Of a DNA stretch of 49,772 nt, positions 25,664 to 33,982 are shown in pieces. The notes under the pieces were generated by a model. It had not been told where the DNA came from and ran no database searches. It saw only the letters and a program-made list of their open reading frames with translations. Every line of letters begins with the position of its first letter. The first letter of the stretch is position 1. The translations under genes were made by a program, and so were the position numbers. This stretch comes from an uncultured Oscillospiraceae bacterium (GTDB taxonomy: Bacteria > Bacillota > Clostridia > Oscillospirales > Acutalibacteraceae): positions 1-49,772 of the forward strand of contig CABSLQ010000016.1 of NCBI GenBank assembly GCA_902478605.1. The letters are read 5' to 3'.

Positions 25664-28108
25664 ATGGCTGAAAAAATCGGTGCCAGAAAAACGGCGAAAA
25701 ACGATAAATCTGACAGCATTGATCTCAAAGCATTGCTCACCACTAAGCTGCTGCACAATTTTTCGGTGCAGCCGGAAAACGCGACAAACGAAAATTTTTA
25801 TAACGCGCTGGTTCTCGTGCTGCGGGATTTGACGCGCGAGCGCCGCGTCGATTTTATCGGCAGGGCGCATGAGCAGCAGTCCAAGCAGGTGTATTATCTG
25901 TGCATGGAATTTCTGATGGGGCGATCGTTGAAAAACACCCTGTATAACCTGAATCTGACCGAGCAGGCGCGTACGGTGCTTGACGGATTTCATGTCAAGC
26001 TGGATTCCCTTTTCGAGCTGGAACCCGACGCCGGGCTCGGCAACGGCGGCCTCGGCCGTCTGGCCGCCTGTTTCCTCGACGGACTCGCCACCGCCTCCAT
26101 CCCGGCGGTGGGGTATTCCCTGCTGTATGAGTACGGCATCTTCCGCCAGAAGCTGGTGGACGGCTGGCAGACCGAGCTGCCCGATTTCTGGCTGCCGGGC
26201 GGCGAAAGCTGGCTGCTTCCCCGGCCGGAGCTGGCCAAGGAGGTGCGCTTCGACGGCAATATCCGCGAATGGTGGGACGACAACGGCTTCCACCACGTGG
26301 TACACGAAAATGCCAATATCGTCATTGCCCAGCCCTATGACATGATGGTGCCCGGCAAAGACGGCAAAGCGGTCTCCACCCTGCGCCTGTGGCGTTCCAC
26401 CGCGCCGGGCATGAACATGTCGCTGTTCAATCAGGGCGAGTATATGCGCGCCATGGAGCAGAAGGCGATGGCCGAGGTCATCACCCAGGTCCTCTATCCG
26501 GCCGATAACCACCGGGAGGGCAAGTCGCTGCGTCTGTCGCAGCAGTATTTCCTTGTGTCGGCTTCGGTACAGGATATCGTGCGCCGTCATCTGGAACAGT
26601 TTGGCTCGCTCGACAGCCTGCCGGATAACGCCGCCATTCATATCAACGACACCCATCCCACCCTTGCCATTCCGGAGCTTATGCGCATCATGCTGGACGA
26701 ATGCGGTTACTCCTGGGATGCGGCATGGGATATCGTCACCCGCACCGTCGCCTACACCAACCACACCGTCATGGCGGAGGCGCTCGAATGCTGGCCGGAG
26801 GATCTGTTCCGCCAGCGGCTGCCCCGCATTTACCAAATCGTGTGTGAAATCAACAACCGCTTCAGCGCCCGGATGATGGAAGCCACCGGCGGCGACACGG
26901 AAAAGGTGGGCCGCATGGCCATCATCAGCTATGGCCTTATCAAAATGGCCAACCTGTGCGTTGCCGCCTGCCATTCGGTCAACGGCGTGTCCCGGCTGCA
27001 CAGCGAAATCGTCAAGCATTCCGTTTTTCCCGATGCGTATTCCGTGATGCCGGAGAAATTCACCAACGTGACCAACGGCATTGCGCACCGCCGCTGGCTG
27101 TGCCAGGCCAATCCCGCGCTTTCCCGCTTCATCACCGAGCGGATCGGGGACGGGTTCGTGCTTGATGCGGCACAGCTGGAAAAGCTGCGTCCCTATGCGG
27201 ACGACGCCGCCTCTCTGCAGGAGTTTGCCGCCATCAAGCGGGAAAACAAGGTGCGCCTCGCCGATTACGTGCGTAAGACCTCCGGCGTGATTCTCGATCC
27301 GGATTCCATCTTCGACGTGCAGGTCAAGCGGCTGCACGAATACAAACGGCAGCACCTCAACGCCCTGCATATCCTGCACACCTATCTGCAGCTTAAAGAG
27401 AATCCCCAGATGGATTTTGTGCCGCGCACCTATCTTTTCGGGGCGAAATCCGCTCCCGGCTACTACTTGGCCAAGGAAATTATCCGTTTCATCTGCAATC
27501 TTGCCAAGGAAATCGACGCGGATCCCGCCGTGCGGGATAAGCTGAAGGTGGTCTATCTTGAAGACTACCGCGTAACCCTGGCCGAGCTGCTCATGCCCGC
27601 CGCCGACATCAGCGAGCAGATTTCGCTCGCCGGCACCGAAGCGAGCGGCACGGGCAATATGAAGCTGATGATGAACGGGGCCGTCACCCTCGGCACGATG
27701 GACGGCGCCAATGTGGAAATTTACGAAGCGGTGGGTGCAGACAACATCTTTATTTTCGGCATGTCTGCCGCGGAAGCGGACGCCCTGAAGAAGCAGGGCT
27801 ACAACCCGCAGGCACTGTACAATTCCAATCCCCACATTCACCGGGCAATTGACGCGATGTATGCCGGTTTCGGCGGGCACAGCTACAGCGAAATCGCCGC
27901 TTCGCTGACGAGCAAAGATCCGTATATGGTGCTGGCGGATTTCGAGGATTATGCCCGGGCCCAAGCCTTTACGGCGCAGGCCTATCAGAACCACGGCAAC
28001 TGGACGCGCATGGCGATGCTCAACACGGCGGCAAGCGGCGTATTCGCTGCTGACCGTTCCATACAGGATTACTCCGATCGCGTCTGGCACTGCCGGCCGG
28101 TGAAATAA
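25664..28108 (+). CDS. glgP: glycogen/alpha-glucan phosphorylase
   Basis: GlgP releases glucose-1-phosphate from alpha-1,4-glucans using PLP as a phosphate relay. The 814-aa length is standard. G-N-G-G-L-G-R-L-A-A-C glucan/phosphate-site sequence lies early, F-D-V-Q-V-K-R-L-H-E-Y-K-R-Q centrally, and the PLP lysine sits in E-A-S-G-T-G-N-M-K near the C-terminus. The start ATG is preceded by GAAAGGA. It stands alone with its own promoter and terminator; no other glycogen gene is in the window. Confidence 0.97.
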   Translation: MAEKIGARKTAKNDKSDSIDLKALLTTKLLHNFSVQPENATNENFYNALVLVLRDLTRERRVDFIGRAHEQQSKQVYYLCMEFLMGRSLKNTLYNLNLTEQARTVLDGFHVKLDSLFELEPDAGLGNGGLGRLAACFLDGLATASIPAVGYSLLYEYGIFRQKLVDGWQTELPDFWLPGGESWLLPRPELAKEVRFDGNIREWWDDNGFHHVVHENANIVIAQPYDMMVPGKDGKAVSTLRLWRSTAPGMNMSLFNQGEYMRAMEQKAMAEVITQVLYPADNHREGKSLRLSQQYFLVSASVQDIVRRHLEQFGSLDSLPDNAAIHINDTHPTLAIPELMRIMLDECGYSWDAAWDIVTRTVAYTNHTVMAEALECWPEDLFRQRLPRIYQIVCEINNRFSARMMEATGGDTEKVGRMAIISYGLIKMANLCVAACHSVNGVSRLHSEIVKHSVFPDAYSVMPEKFTNVTNGIAHRRWLCQANPALSRFITERIGDGFVLDAAQLEKLRPYADDAASLQEFAAIKRENKVRLADYVRKTSGVILDPDSIFDVQVKRLHEYKRQHLNALHILHTYLQLKENPQMDFVPRTYLFGAKSAPGYYLAKEIIRFICNLAKEIDADPAVRDKLKVVYLEDYRVTLAELLMPAADISEQISLAGTEASGTGNMKLMMNGAVTLGTMDGANVEIYEAVGADNIFIFGMSAAEADALKKQGYNPQALYNSNPHIHRAIDAMYAGFGGHSYSEIAASLTSKDPYMVLADFEDYARAQAFTAQAYQNHGNWTRMAMLNTAASGVFAADRSIQDYSDRVWHCRPVK

Positions 28109-28117
28109 AACCACAAA

Positions 28118-28160
28118 GGAGCTGCTGCGGCAAGGATCTGCTGCTGCAGCTCCCTTTTTT
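28118..28160 (+). terminator. glgP terminator
   Basis: GGAGCTGC (28118-28125) pairs with GCAGCTCC (28146-28153) and is followed by CTTTTTT. Confidence 0.8.
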
Positions 28161-28243
28161 CTGAAAAATTCCAATAAAATTCATCATCCGACACATGGAA
28201 TATGCTATACTGTAAGCACTCATTATGATTAGGAGGGAACTGT

Positions 28244-28753
28244 ATGGCCAAATTCATTGAAATCGATCCAAGCGAAATACAGGGAAACGTGTTTGACCGC
28301 ATCGGCAAGGAATGGATGCTGATAACGGCGGGCAAGCCGGAAAAATTCAACACCATGACCGCGAGTTGGGGCGGCCTTGGCGTGCTGTGGAATGCGAGCG
28401 TCAGCTTTGCCTTTGTGCGCCCCTCCCGCTACACCTTTGAATTTCTCGAACAGGAAAAATATTATTCCCTGTCCTTTCTCGGCATGAACCAGCGCCGCGC
28501 GCTGCAGCTCTGCGGCTCCAAATCGGGGCGCGATATCGATAAGGTGAAAGAGGCGGGGCTGACCCCGGTTTTTGATGCGCCCGCCCCGTACTTTGAGCAG
28601 GCGGAGCTCACCCTCATATGCCGCAAGCTGTATACGCAGGATTTGGATCCCGCCCATTTTCTCGATCCGTCTCTGATGGGCAATTATAAGGACGGCGACT
28701 TCCATCGCCTGTATGTCGGGGAAATCACCAAGGTGCTGCAGCGGATCCGCTGA
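28244..28753 (+). CDS. flavin reductase-like FMN-binding protein
   Basis: This 169-aa protein has the flavin-reductase-like split-barrel pattern: M-L-I-T-A-G at the first strand, N-T-M-T-A-S-W-G-G-L-G flavin-phosphate loop, and V-R-P-S-R-Y-T. Relatives bind FMN and either reduce it with NAD(P)H or serve as electron carriers. Partner and substrate are unknown. TAGGAGG precedes the ATG, and an extended -10 (TGCTATACT) lies about 40 bp upstream. The methyltransferase gene 110 bp downstream could be co-regulated. Confidence 0.85.
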   Translation: MAKFIEIDPSEIQGNVFDRIGKEWMLITAGKPEKFNTMTASWGGLGVLWNASVSFAFVRPSRYTFEFLEQEKYYSLSFLGMNQRRALQLCGSKSGRDIDKVKEAGLTPVFDAPAPYFEQAELTLICRKLYTQDLDPAHFLDPSLMGNYKDGDFHRLYVGEITKVLQRIR

Positions 28754-28862
28754 TATGCAAAAAACCAAATAAATTCCCAAATGGAAAAACGGTTTTCAAT
28801 ACACGGCGTCCCTTCTCCTGCTACAATGGAGATACCAAACAGGAGCGAAGGAGTGCTGTACA

Positions 28863-29876
28863 ATGAAAACATATGGAAAAGCCTGGCTGGAGCAGCTGCG
28901 CCTGGCGCCGGTGAAAAAGGCGCTGCCCATCATTTCCTTTCCCGCCATTCAGCTTATGGACATCAGCGTACGCGAACTGATTTCCAGCAGCGATGCCCAG
29001 GCAAAGGGGATGCAGCTGGTGGCGCAGCGGCTGGACGCCGCCGCATCGGTCAGTCTGATGGATCTGTCGGTGGAGGCGGAATGCTTTGGTTCCACCATCC
29101 GGTTTTCCGATGACGAAGTGCCCACCGTGGTGGGCAGCGTGGTATCCAGTGAGGAGGAGGCACGCGCGCTGAAGGTGCCCGCCGTGGGCGACGGCCGAAC
29201 GGGCATTTATGTCGAGGCGATCGAAAAGGCAGTAAAGGCCATTACCGATCGGCCGGTGTTTGCCGGGGTCATCGGCCCCTTCTCCCTGGCGGGACGGCTG
29301 ATGGACGTGACCGAAGCCATGATCTACTGCTACGAAGAGCCGGATATGGTGCATATTCTGCTGGAAAAGGCAACGGCCTTCATCATCGACTACTGCCAGG
29401 CCTACAAAAAAGTGGGGGCCGCCGGCGTCGTGATCGCCGAACCGCTCGCCGGACTTCTCTCCCCCGCTCTCGCGGAGGAATTCTCCGGCCCGTATGTCAA
29501 ACAGATCGTGGACGCCGTGCAGGACGACAACTTCCTCGTGATCTATCACAACTGCGGCAACAGCACCATCCAAACCATTGACTCCATTCTGGCCACCGGT
29601 GCCGCCGCGTACCATTTCGGCAACGCCATCGATATGGCGGAAATGATGACCCACATTCCGGCGGACGTGGTGGCTATGGGCAACGTCGACCCGGCCAGCG
29701 AATTCCGCAACGGTACCCCGGACTCCATCCGGGCCGCCACCCTGCGGGTGATGGAAGCCTGCTGCTCCTATCCGAATTTTGTCATTTCCTCGGGCTGCGA
29801 TGTGCCACCCCTCTCCAGCTGGGAAAACATCGACGCCTTTTTCGGCGCGGTGAAGGAATTTTACCAAAAAGCATAA
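28863..29876 (+). CDS. MtaA/CmuA-type corrinoid methyltransferase, URO-D superfamily
   Basis: This 337-aa URO-D-superfamily protein carries the zinc pattern of MtaA/CmuA-type methylcobamide methyltransferases: His229-x-Cys231 in Y-H-N-C-G-N and Cys312 in S-S-G-C-D-V-P-P. These enzymes move a methyl group between a corrinoid protein and a thiol such as coenzyme M. In a Clostridium-type host the acceptor is uncertain, and no corrinoid protein or MtaB-like gene is in the window. AAGGAG precedes the ATG. It differs clearly from the URO-D protein at 344-1459, which lacks the zinc motif. Confidence 0.82.
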   Translation: MKTYGKAWLEQLRLAPVKKALPIISFPAIQLMDISVRELISSSDAQAKGMQLVAQRLDAAASVSLMDLSVEAECFGSTIRFSDDEVPTVVGSVVSSEEEARALKVPAVGDGRTGIYVEAIEKAVKAITDRPVFAGVIGPFSLAGRLMDVTEAMIYCYEEPDMVHILLEKATAFIIDYCQAYKKVGAAGVVIAEPLAGLLSPALAEEFSGPYVKQIVDAVQDDNFLVIYHNCGNSTIQTIDSILATGAAAYHFGNAIDMAEMMTHIPADVVAMGNVDPASEFRNGTPDSIRAATLRVMEACCSYPNFVISSGCDVPPLSSWENIDAFFGAVKEFYQKA

Positions 29877-29898
29877 AGCCTGCCCATAACATGAAAAA

Positions 29899-29928
29899 GA
29901 ACCGGCGCGGTGAAAACCGTGCCGGTTC
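29899..29928. terminator. bidirectional terminator, methyltransferase/MATE
   Basis: A 13-bp stem (GAACCGGCGCGGT and complement, one G-U) with a GAAA loop lies between convergent genes, with AAAAA on the left and CTTTCTGTTTT on the right. Confidence 0.8.
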
Positions 29929-29997
29929 CTTTCTGTTTTATGCCTTCTGCCGGATGGCCGGCCATACCGTCTCCAGGTATACGGCACCACAGGCTTC

Positions 29998-31347
29998 TTA
30001 TTGTTCCGCCGCATCCGGCCTGCACAAATCCCGGCGCAGCTTCAGAAGAATAACCGCCGACAGAATGGCCGCCAGAACGGCCGTCCCCGCAAAATTGAGC
30101 CAAATCCCCGTCAGGCCCAGCGGCCACAGGGCGCCGACCAAAATCACCGGGAAAAGCAGCGCGGTGGACACCGAGATAAGGGAAGCCAGCAACGGTTTTT
30201 CGATCGCCAGCATGTAACTCTGTGCCGCGAAAGAAAACCACCGCGTCACATAGGTCAGGCTGAAAAGCCGCAGTGCCCCGACGGAGAGGTTCAGAATTTC
30301 CTGTCCGGCGTCGGCCACGAACAGCCGGGTGATCGGCTCAGGGAAAAGGGCAATAACCAATACCGCCAGTAAAGAGACGATCCCGCTTGCAGTAAAGCAG
30401 CATCTTTCGATCGCCCGCACCCTGGAAAACTTTTGCGCCCCCCAGTTATACCCGACAGCCGGCTGGAGGGAATCGCACATGCCATACAGGAGCGGCTGAA
30501 TAAAGCCGTCGGCAAACATCAGGATGCCATATACCGACACGGCCGTCTCGCCGCCCAAACGCACCAGAATCGCATTCATCATAATGGAGGTAATACGGCC
30601 CGCGATATTGTTCAGAAAATTCGGGCTTCCGCAGGCAACGATCTGCCGGACCATCCCTTTTTCAAAATGGGGCTTTTGAAAACGAAGCAGCGTTTTTCCG
30701 CGGAAAAACGGAATAAAAGCCACAGCGGCACAAATGCACATGCCGGAGCAGGTGGCCAAAGCAGCCCCCCAAATTCCAAAGCCAAACACGCCGAGGAACA
30801 GGAATTCCAATACGCCGCTCAAAACCGACATAATCACGTTCATCAGCATGCTTCCCCGGATCATGCCGCAAATGCGCAGAAAATTATCCACGGCGAAAAT
30901 GATGGTGGTGACCGGAGAACACAGGGCATACACGCGTATGTATTGCACCGCCAGATTGGCAAATTCCCCTTCTGCCCCCATCAGTCGTATCAGCAGGGGG
31001 GCCGCAGCATACAAAATACCGCCGATCAGTATACCGGCTGCCACGATCATAATACAGGCACAGGTAAAAATGTTATTGGCTTTCTGTTCCTGCTTCTTCC
31101 CTAAGCAGATGGATATGGGAACGGCCGAGCCAACGCCGATTAAATCCGCGAGCGAAAAGTTGATAATGACAAACGGCATGGCCAGATTGAGCGCGGCAAA
31201 GGCGGTTTCCCCAAGAAAGCGTCCCACGAAAACGCCGTCAAGCGTTTGGTACAGCGCGGAGGCCAGCATGCTGATCGCCCCGGGGATGGAAGCAAGGAAA
31301 AACAGCTTAACTGGCGGCGTTTTTGCGAACAGCGCGGTGGAATTCAT
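29998..31347 (-). CDS. MATE-family efflux transporter (leader-controlled)
   Basis: This 449-aa protein has twelve predicted membrane segments in two similar halves and the MATE-family N-terminal pattern (S-I-P-G-A-I-S-M-L-A-S-A-L-Y-Q-T-L-D-G-V-F-V-G). MATE proteins export cationic drugs or metabolites using Na+ or H+. It is nearer to the MepA/NorM-like multidrug group by length and start; substrate is not known. AAGGAAGGA precedes the ATG. Expression probably depends on the leader at 31450-31688, where an intrinsic terminator stands between promoter and gene. Confidence 0.9.
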   Translation of the reverse strand: MNSTALFAKTPPVKLFFLASIPGAISMLASALYQTLDGVFVGRFLGETAFAALNLAMPFVIINFSLADLIGVGSAVPISICLGKKQEQKANNIFTCACIMIVAAGILIGGILYAAAPLLIRLMGAEGEFANLAVQYIRVYALCSPVTTIIFAVDNFLRICGMIRGSMLMNVIMSVLSGVLEFLFLGVFGFGIWGAALATCSGMCICAAVAFIPFFRGKTLLRFQKPHFEKGMVRQIVACGSPNFLNNIAGRITSIMMNAILVRLGGETAVSVYGILMFADGFIQPLLYGMCDSLQPAVGYNWGAQKFSRVRAIERCCFTASGIVSLLAVLVIALFPEPITRLFVADAGQEILNLSVGALRLFSLTYVTRWFSFAAQSYMLAIEKPLLASLISVSTALLFPVILVGALWPLGLTGIWLNFAGTAVLAAILSAVILLKLRRDLCRPDAAEQ

Positions 31348-31449
31348 ATAGGTTTGATCCTTCCTTTCAAAAAATTTCGGTTTAACTGTAAGCCTGGCTT
31401 CTCGAAAGCCTTCGTCCGTTTTTTTGTATCCACTGAATCGTATCCCCCC

Positions 31450-31487
31450 AAAAAAAGCGCCCGATTATCTTTACAATAACCGGGCGC
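31450..31487 (-). terminator. leader terminator upstream of MATE gene (attenuator)
   Basis: GCGCCCG (31457-31463) pairs with CGGGCGC (31481-31487), with further A/T pairing inside, and seven T residues follow on the minus strand. It stops about 100 bp short of the MATE start codon and no convincing gene precedes it, so it most likely controls read-through into the transporter. Confidence 0.75.
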
Positions 31488-31659
31488 ACCCGACACCTTT
31501 TCTGACCAGGGATATCGTTACCCCCTATTGTGTATTGCGATACACGGTCCTCCGGCGGCGATTCTTCTTTTTTTCCTCTTTCGGACGGATAGAGCCGGCC
31601 GCTCCTGAAAGGGCTTTTTCCTCTGCATTTCCAAAATCGTCCGAAATCAGATATTCTGC
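31488..31659 (-). ncRNA. structured leader RNA, candidate riboswitch for the MATE gene
   Basis: The transcript from the promoter at 31660-31688 to the terminator is about 200 nt. It holds a 9-bp helix TTTCGGACG/CGTCCGAAA (31638-31646 with 31579-31587), a hairpin GTGTAT-CGCA-ATACAC (31532-31547), and a helix AGGG/TCCCT flanking GGTAACGATA, then the terminator stem. MATE genes of the mepA type are the known targets of guanidine-IV riboswitches, and this arrangement fits, but I cannot confirm the consensus from memory. Guanidine-IV or another class, or a leader-peptide attenuator, are all possible. Confidence 0.45.
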
Positions 31660-31688
31660 ATTATAGTCCGAAAAAGCAGACTTGTCAA
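31660..31688 (-). promoter_or_regulatory. consensus promoter of the MATE leader
   Basis: A perfect TTGACA (31683-31688), 17-bp spacer and TATAAT (31660-31665) on the minus strand. Confidence 0.85.
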
Positions 31689-31825
31689 GAACGGAGGCCA
31701 TTGTTTTTAAGACGGCTTCGCACAAATTGGCGGGCCGGCGTTGCATAAGGAAGAGGATAAGCAAACCATGTAAAAGCGGAACCCGGGGAATCTTTCTGCC
31801 ATACACCAGGGACTGCACAGAAAGC

Positions 31826-31859
31826 AAAAAGTTCCGGGTCCATAGCCCCGGAACTTTTT
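31826..31859 (-). terminator. terminator of the DUF2871-like gene
   Basis: AAAAAGTTCCGGG and its 13-base complement (31826-31838, 31847-31859) form a perfect stem ending in T5 on the minus strand. Confidence 0.85.
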
Positions 31860-31881
31860 GTCTGAAGCGACTTTGTCTTTC

Positions 31882-32310
31882 CTATTTGGATTCCTTATTT
31901 TTGAGCGCTGTACGTTTGACCAGCAGGAGCATCAGAAGGAGTCCCACGCCCAGCGCGATATGCCCCAGACCGGCTATCCCCGACAGCGCGGCATCCGCTC
32001 CACCCGTCAGTTCCACGGCCAGCACCTGTGTGACGCCGCGCGCTGCCATCGCCCCCACCGTCACGATAAGTCCCGCGTTATACAGGACAAAGCAGGCGCC
32101 GAAACGCGGCCGGGCGGTCAGATGCCCGCCCTTGTCCCATAAAGCCAGCACAAGGAAAAACAGCGTACCCAGTACGAGCAGATGGACATGCAGCCGGCCG
32201 AGAGCCGTCGTCTGTGTATACCCTTTCCACCGGGTGAACTCCCGGTAAAACACGCCGCACACCAATGCCGCGATCGCATAGACTATGGAAGTATTCAGCA
32301 ATTTGCGCAT
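31882..32310 (-). CDS. DUF2871-like small membrane protein
   Basis: This 142-aa protein has four predicted membrane segments and a central L-G-R-L-H-V-H-L-L-V-L-G-T segment with conserved histidines in the first loop and helix 2, the pattern of the DUF2871 family. Its function is unknown. AAAGGAGGG precedes the ATG. It lies between two MATE genes but has its own terminator and is divergent from the second, so no functional link is shown. Confidence 0.7.
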   Translation of the reverse strand: MRKLLNTSIVYAIAALVCGVFYREFTRWKGYTQTTALGRLHVHLLVLGTLFFLVLALWDKGGHLTARPRFGACFVLYNAGLIVTVGAMAARGVTQVLAVELTGGADAALSGIAGLGHIALGVGLLLMLLLVKRTALKNKESK

Positions 32311-32375
32311 ATCGATCCCTCCTTTCCCTTAGACTGAATATACCATCTTTTTGCGTTTTTCGCAACCTGTTGCCC

Positions 32376-32404
32376 TTGACAAAAGCCGGAAGATCCGGTA
32401 TCCT
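32376..32404 (+). promoter_or_regulatory. promoter of second MATE gene
   Basis: TTGACA (32376-32381), a 17-bp spacer and TATCCT (32399-32404), about 130 bp ahead of the start codon. Confidence 0.65.
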
Positions 32405-32473
32405 TTCAGAAAGTCCTGTCTCCCACCGGAAGCGCCCATATCGGTTCTCCTTCCATGCGGCGGCGGACAATTA

Positions 32474-32508
32474 CCACTTTGGCAGCCCTTCGCCGAGGTG
32501 GTTTTTTT
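32474..32508 (+). terminator. leader terminator upstream of second MATE gene (attenuator)
   Basis: CCACTTTGGC (32474-32483) pairs fully with GCCGAGGTGG (32492-32501), allowing two G-U pairs, and is followed by seven T residues. It lies between the promoter and the start codon at 32533, so it should regulate read-through. A CTCCTTCC segment upstream could also pair with purine-rich leader sequence. Confidence 0.7.
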
Positions 32509-32532
32509 CGTGAAAGGCGTGTTACACAGGCT

Positions 32533-33891
32533 ATGCTGCGGTTCCTCTTTTCGGATAAAAAATTTTATCGGATGCTGTTTGTACTGGCGCTGCCCATCCT
32601 TATTCAGAATCTGCTGACCTCCTCACTGAACATGGTGGACACCCTCATGATCGGCCGGGTGGGCGACAATGAGCTGGCGGCCGTCGGCATCGCCAACCAG
32701 TTCTTCTTTCTCTTCAACCTGGTTGCCAACGGCGCGGCCGCCGGCTGCAGCATTTTTATCAGCCAATATTGGGGGCAGCGGGACACCGCCAGCATCCGCC
32801 GCGTCATGGGCTTTGGCCTGACCATCAATATGGGGATCGGCCTGCTGTTTACGATGGTGGCGCTCCTCCTCCCTCGCTTCATTGCCGGCTTGTTCAGCCG
32901 GGAAGCGGCGGTTGTGGAGCTCAGTGAGGATTATCTCGTCATCGTGTGCCTGAGCTATGTGTTCACCGGGATATCCTATCTGCTCGCCAACGCCCTGCGC
33001 AGCGTGGGCAGCGCCTATGTGCCGATGATCGTCAGCTTTTTGGCCATTCTGGTCAACACGGGCGGCAACTATCTGCTCATTTTCGGCAAAGGGGGCTTTC
33101 CCGTGCTCGGGGTAAAGGGGGCCGCCATCGCCACCCTGATCGCCCGTGTGGTCGAAATGCTGCTGCTCCTCCTACTGACCTTCCGTCCCCGCTCGCCGCT
33201 GCGCAGCCGGCCGCGGGAGTTCACCGGTTTTGACGCTGCCTTTGCCCGCAAAACGATAGGCGCCATTATCCCCGTGGTGCTCAACGAAGGCTGCTGGGCG
33301 CTCGGCTTTATCCTGTATACCGTGGCATACGGTTTTATCGGGGACGGCACGCGGGCCATCGCCGCGTCTCAGATCTGCAATTCGGTGCAGAACCTGTTCA
33401 TGGTGCTCTGCTTCAGCATGGCCAGCGCGTCCCTCGTCATGATCGGGAACAAAATCGGCGAACAGCGGGAAGAGGACGCCCGAGCCTACGCCCGGCGCTT
33501 TTCGGGCCTGGCGGTGCTTACCGGCCTGCTTGTGGGCGTGGTGGTGCTGCTTTGCGCACCGCTGATCCTTTCCTTTTTCAAGGTGTCGGAGGAGGCCCGG
33601 CAGGCCGCCATTCTCATGCTGCGTATCTTCGGGGTGATCCTGCCCGTGCGCATGCTCAATGTGGTGCTGATCGTGGGGGTGTTCCGCGGCGGCGGGGACG
33701 CCGCCTTTGGCCTTAAGACAGAGGCCGGCACCATGTGGCTTATCGGCGTCCCCCTCGCCTTTTTCGGCGCCCTCGTGCTGCAATGGCCGGTGGAACAGGT
33801 CGTGCTGCTCGTCTGCGCGGAGGAAATCGTCAAGTGCGTGCTGTCCCTCTGGCGGCTGAAGAGCGATAAATGGGTGCGCAACGTGACCTGA
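32533..33891 (+). CDS. MATE-family efflux transporter
   Basis: This 452-aa protein has twelve predicted membrane segments. It starts M-L-R-F-L-F-S-D-K-K-F-Y and continues with L-A-L-P-I-L-I-Q-N-L-L-T-S-S-L-N-M-V-D, typical of MATE exporters. It belongs to a different MATE subgroup from the minus-strand copy nearby. Longer in-frame starts exist upstream (32455), but they run through the leader terminator and lack a Shine-Dalgarno site. The ribosome site for 32533 is itself weak (AAAGG about 15 bases upstream). Substrate unknown. Confidence 0.9.
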   Translation: MLRFLFSDKKFYRMLFVLALPILIQNLLTSSLNMVDTLMIGRVGDNELAAVGIANQFFFLFNLVANGAAAGCSIFISQYWGQRDTASIRRVMGFGLTINMGIGLLFTMVALLLPRFIAGLFSREAAVVELSEDYLVIVCLSYVFTGISYLLANALRSVGSAYVPMIVSFLAILVNTGGNYLLIFGKGGFPVLGVKGAAIATLIARVVEMLLLLLLTFRPRSPLRSRPREFTGFDAAFARKTIGAIIPVVLNEGCWALGFILYTVAYGFIGDGTRAIAASQICNSVQNLFMVLCFSMASASLVMIGNKIGEQREEDARAYARRFSGLAVLTGLLVGVVVLLCAPLILSFFKVSEEARQAAILMLRIFGVILPVRMLNVVLIVGVFRGGGDAAFGLKTEAGTMWLIGVPLAFFGALVLQWPVEQVVLLVCAEEIVKCVLSLWRLKSDKWVRNVT

Positions 33892-33908
33892 GCCCCTGCC
33901 GATTCCAT

Positions 33909-33937
33909 TTGACATTCCGCGCGAACTATATTACACT
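33909..33937 (+). promoter_or_regulatory. uvrC promoter
   Basis: TTGACA (33909-33914), a 17-bp spacer and TACACT (33932-33937). Confidence 0.6.
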
Positions 33938-33982
33938 AAAAAATGAAAGATAGAACATATATTCCCCGTGCGAGGTCTGTCT

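Noticed and set aside
25571..28174. Minus-strand frame of 867 codons opposite glgP
   Set aside because: It is antisense to an intact glycogen phosphorylase and has the same complement-type composition; no start signal.
31525..31827. 100-codon minus-strand frame ahead of the MATE leader terminator
   Set aside because: It starts at a TTG inside the previous terminator, has no ribosome site, and a perfect promoter lies in its middle; a regulatory leader explains the region better. A 35-codon frame inside the transcript was also considered but its ribosome site is too close to the ATG.
32455..32532. N-terminal extension of the second MATE transporter
   Set aside because: The in-frame codons cross an intrinsic terminator and give an Arg-rich stretch unlike MATE N-termini; start at 32533 matches the family.
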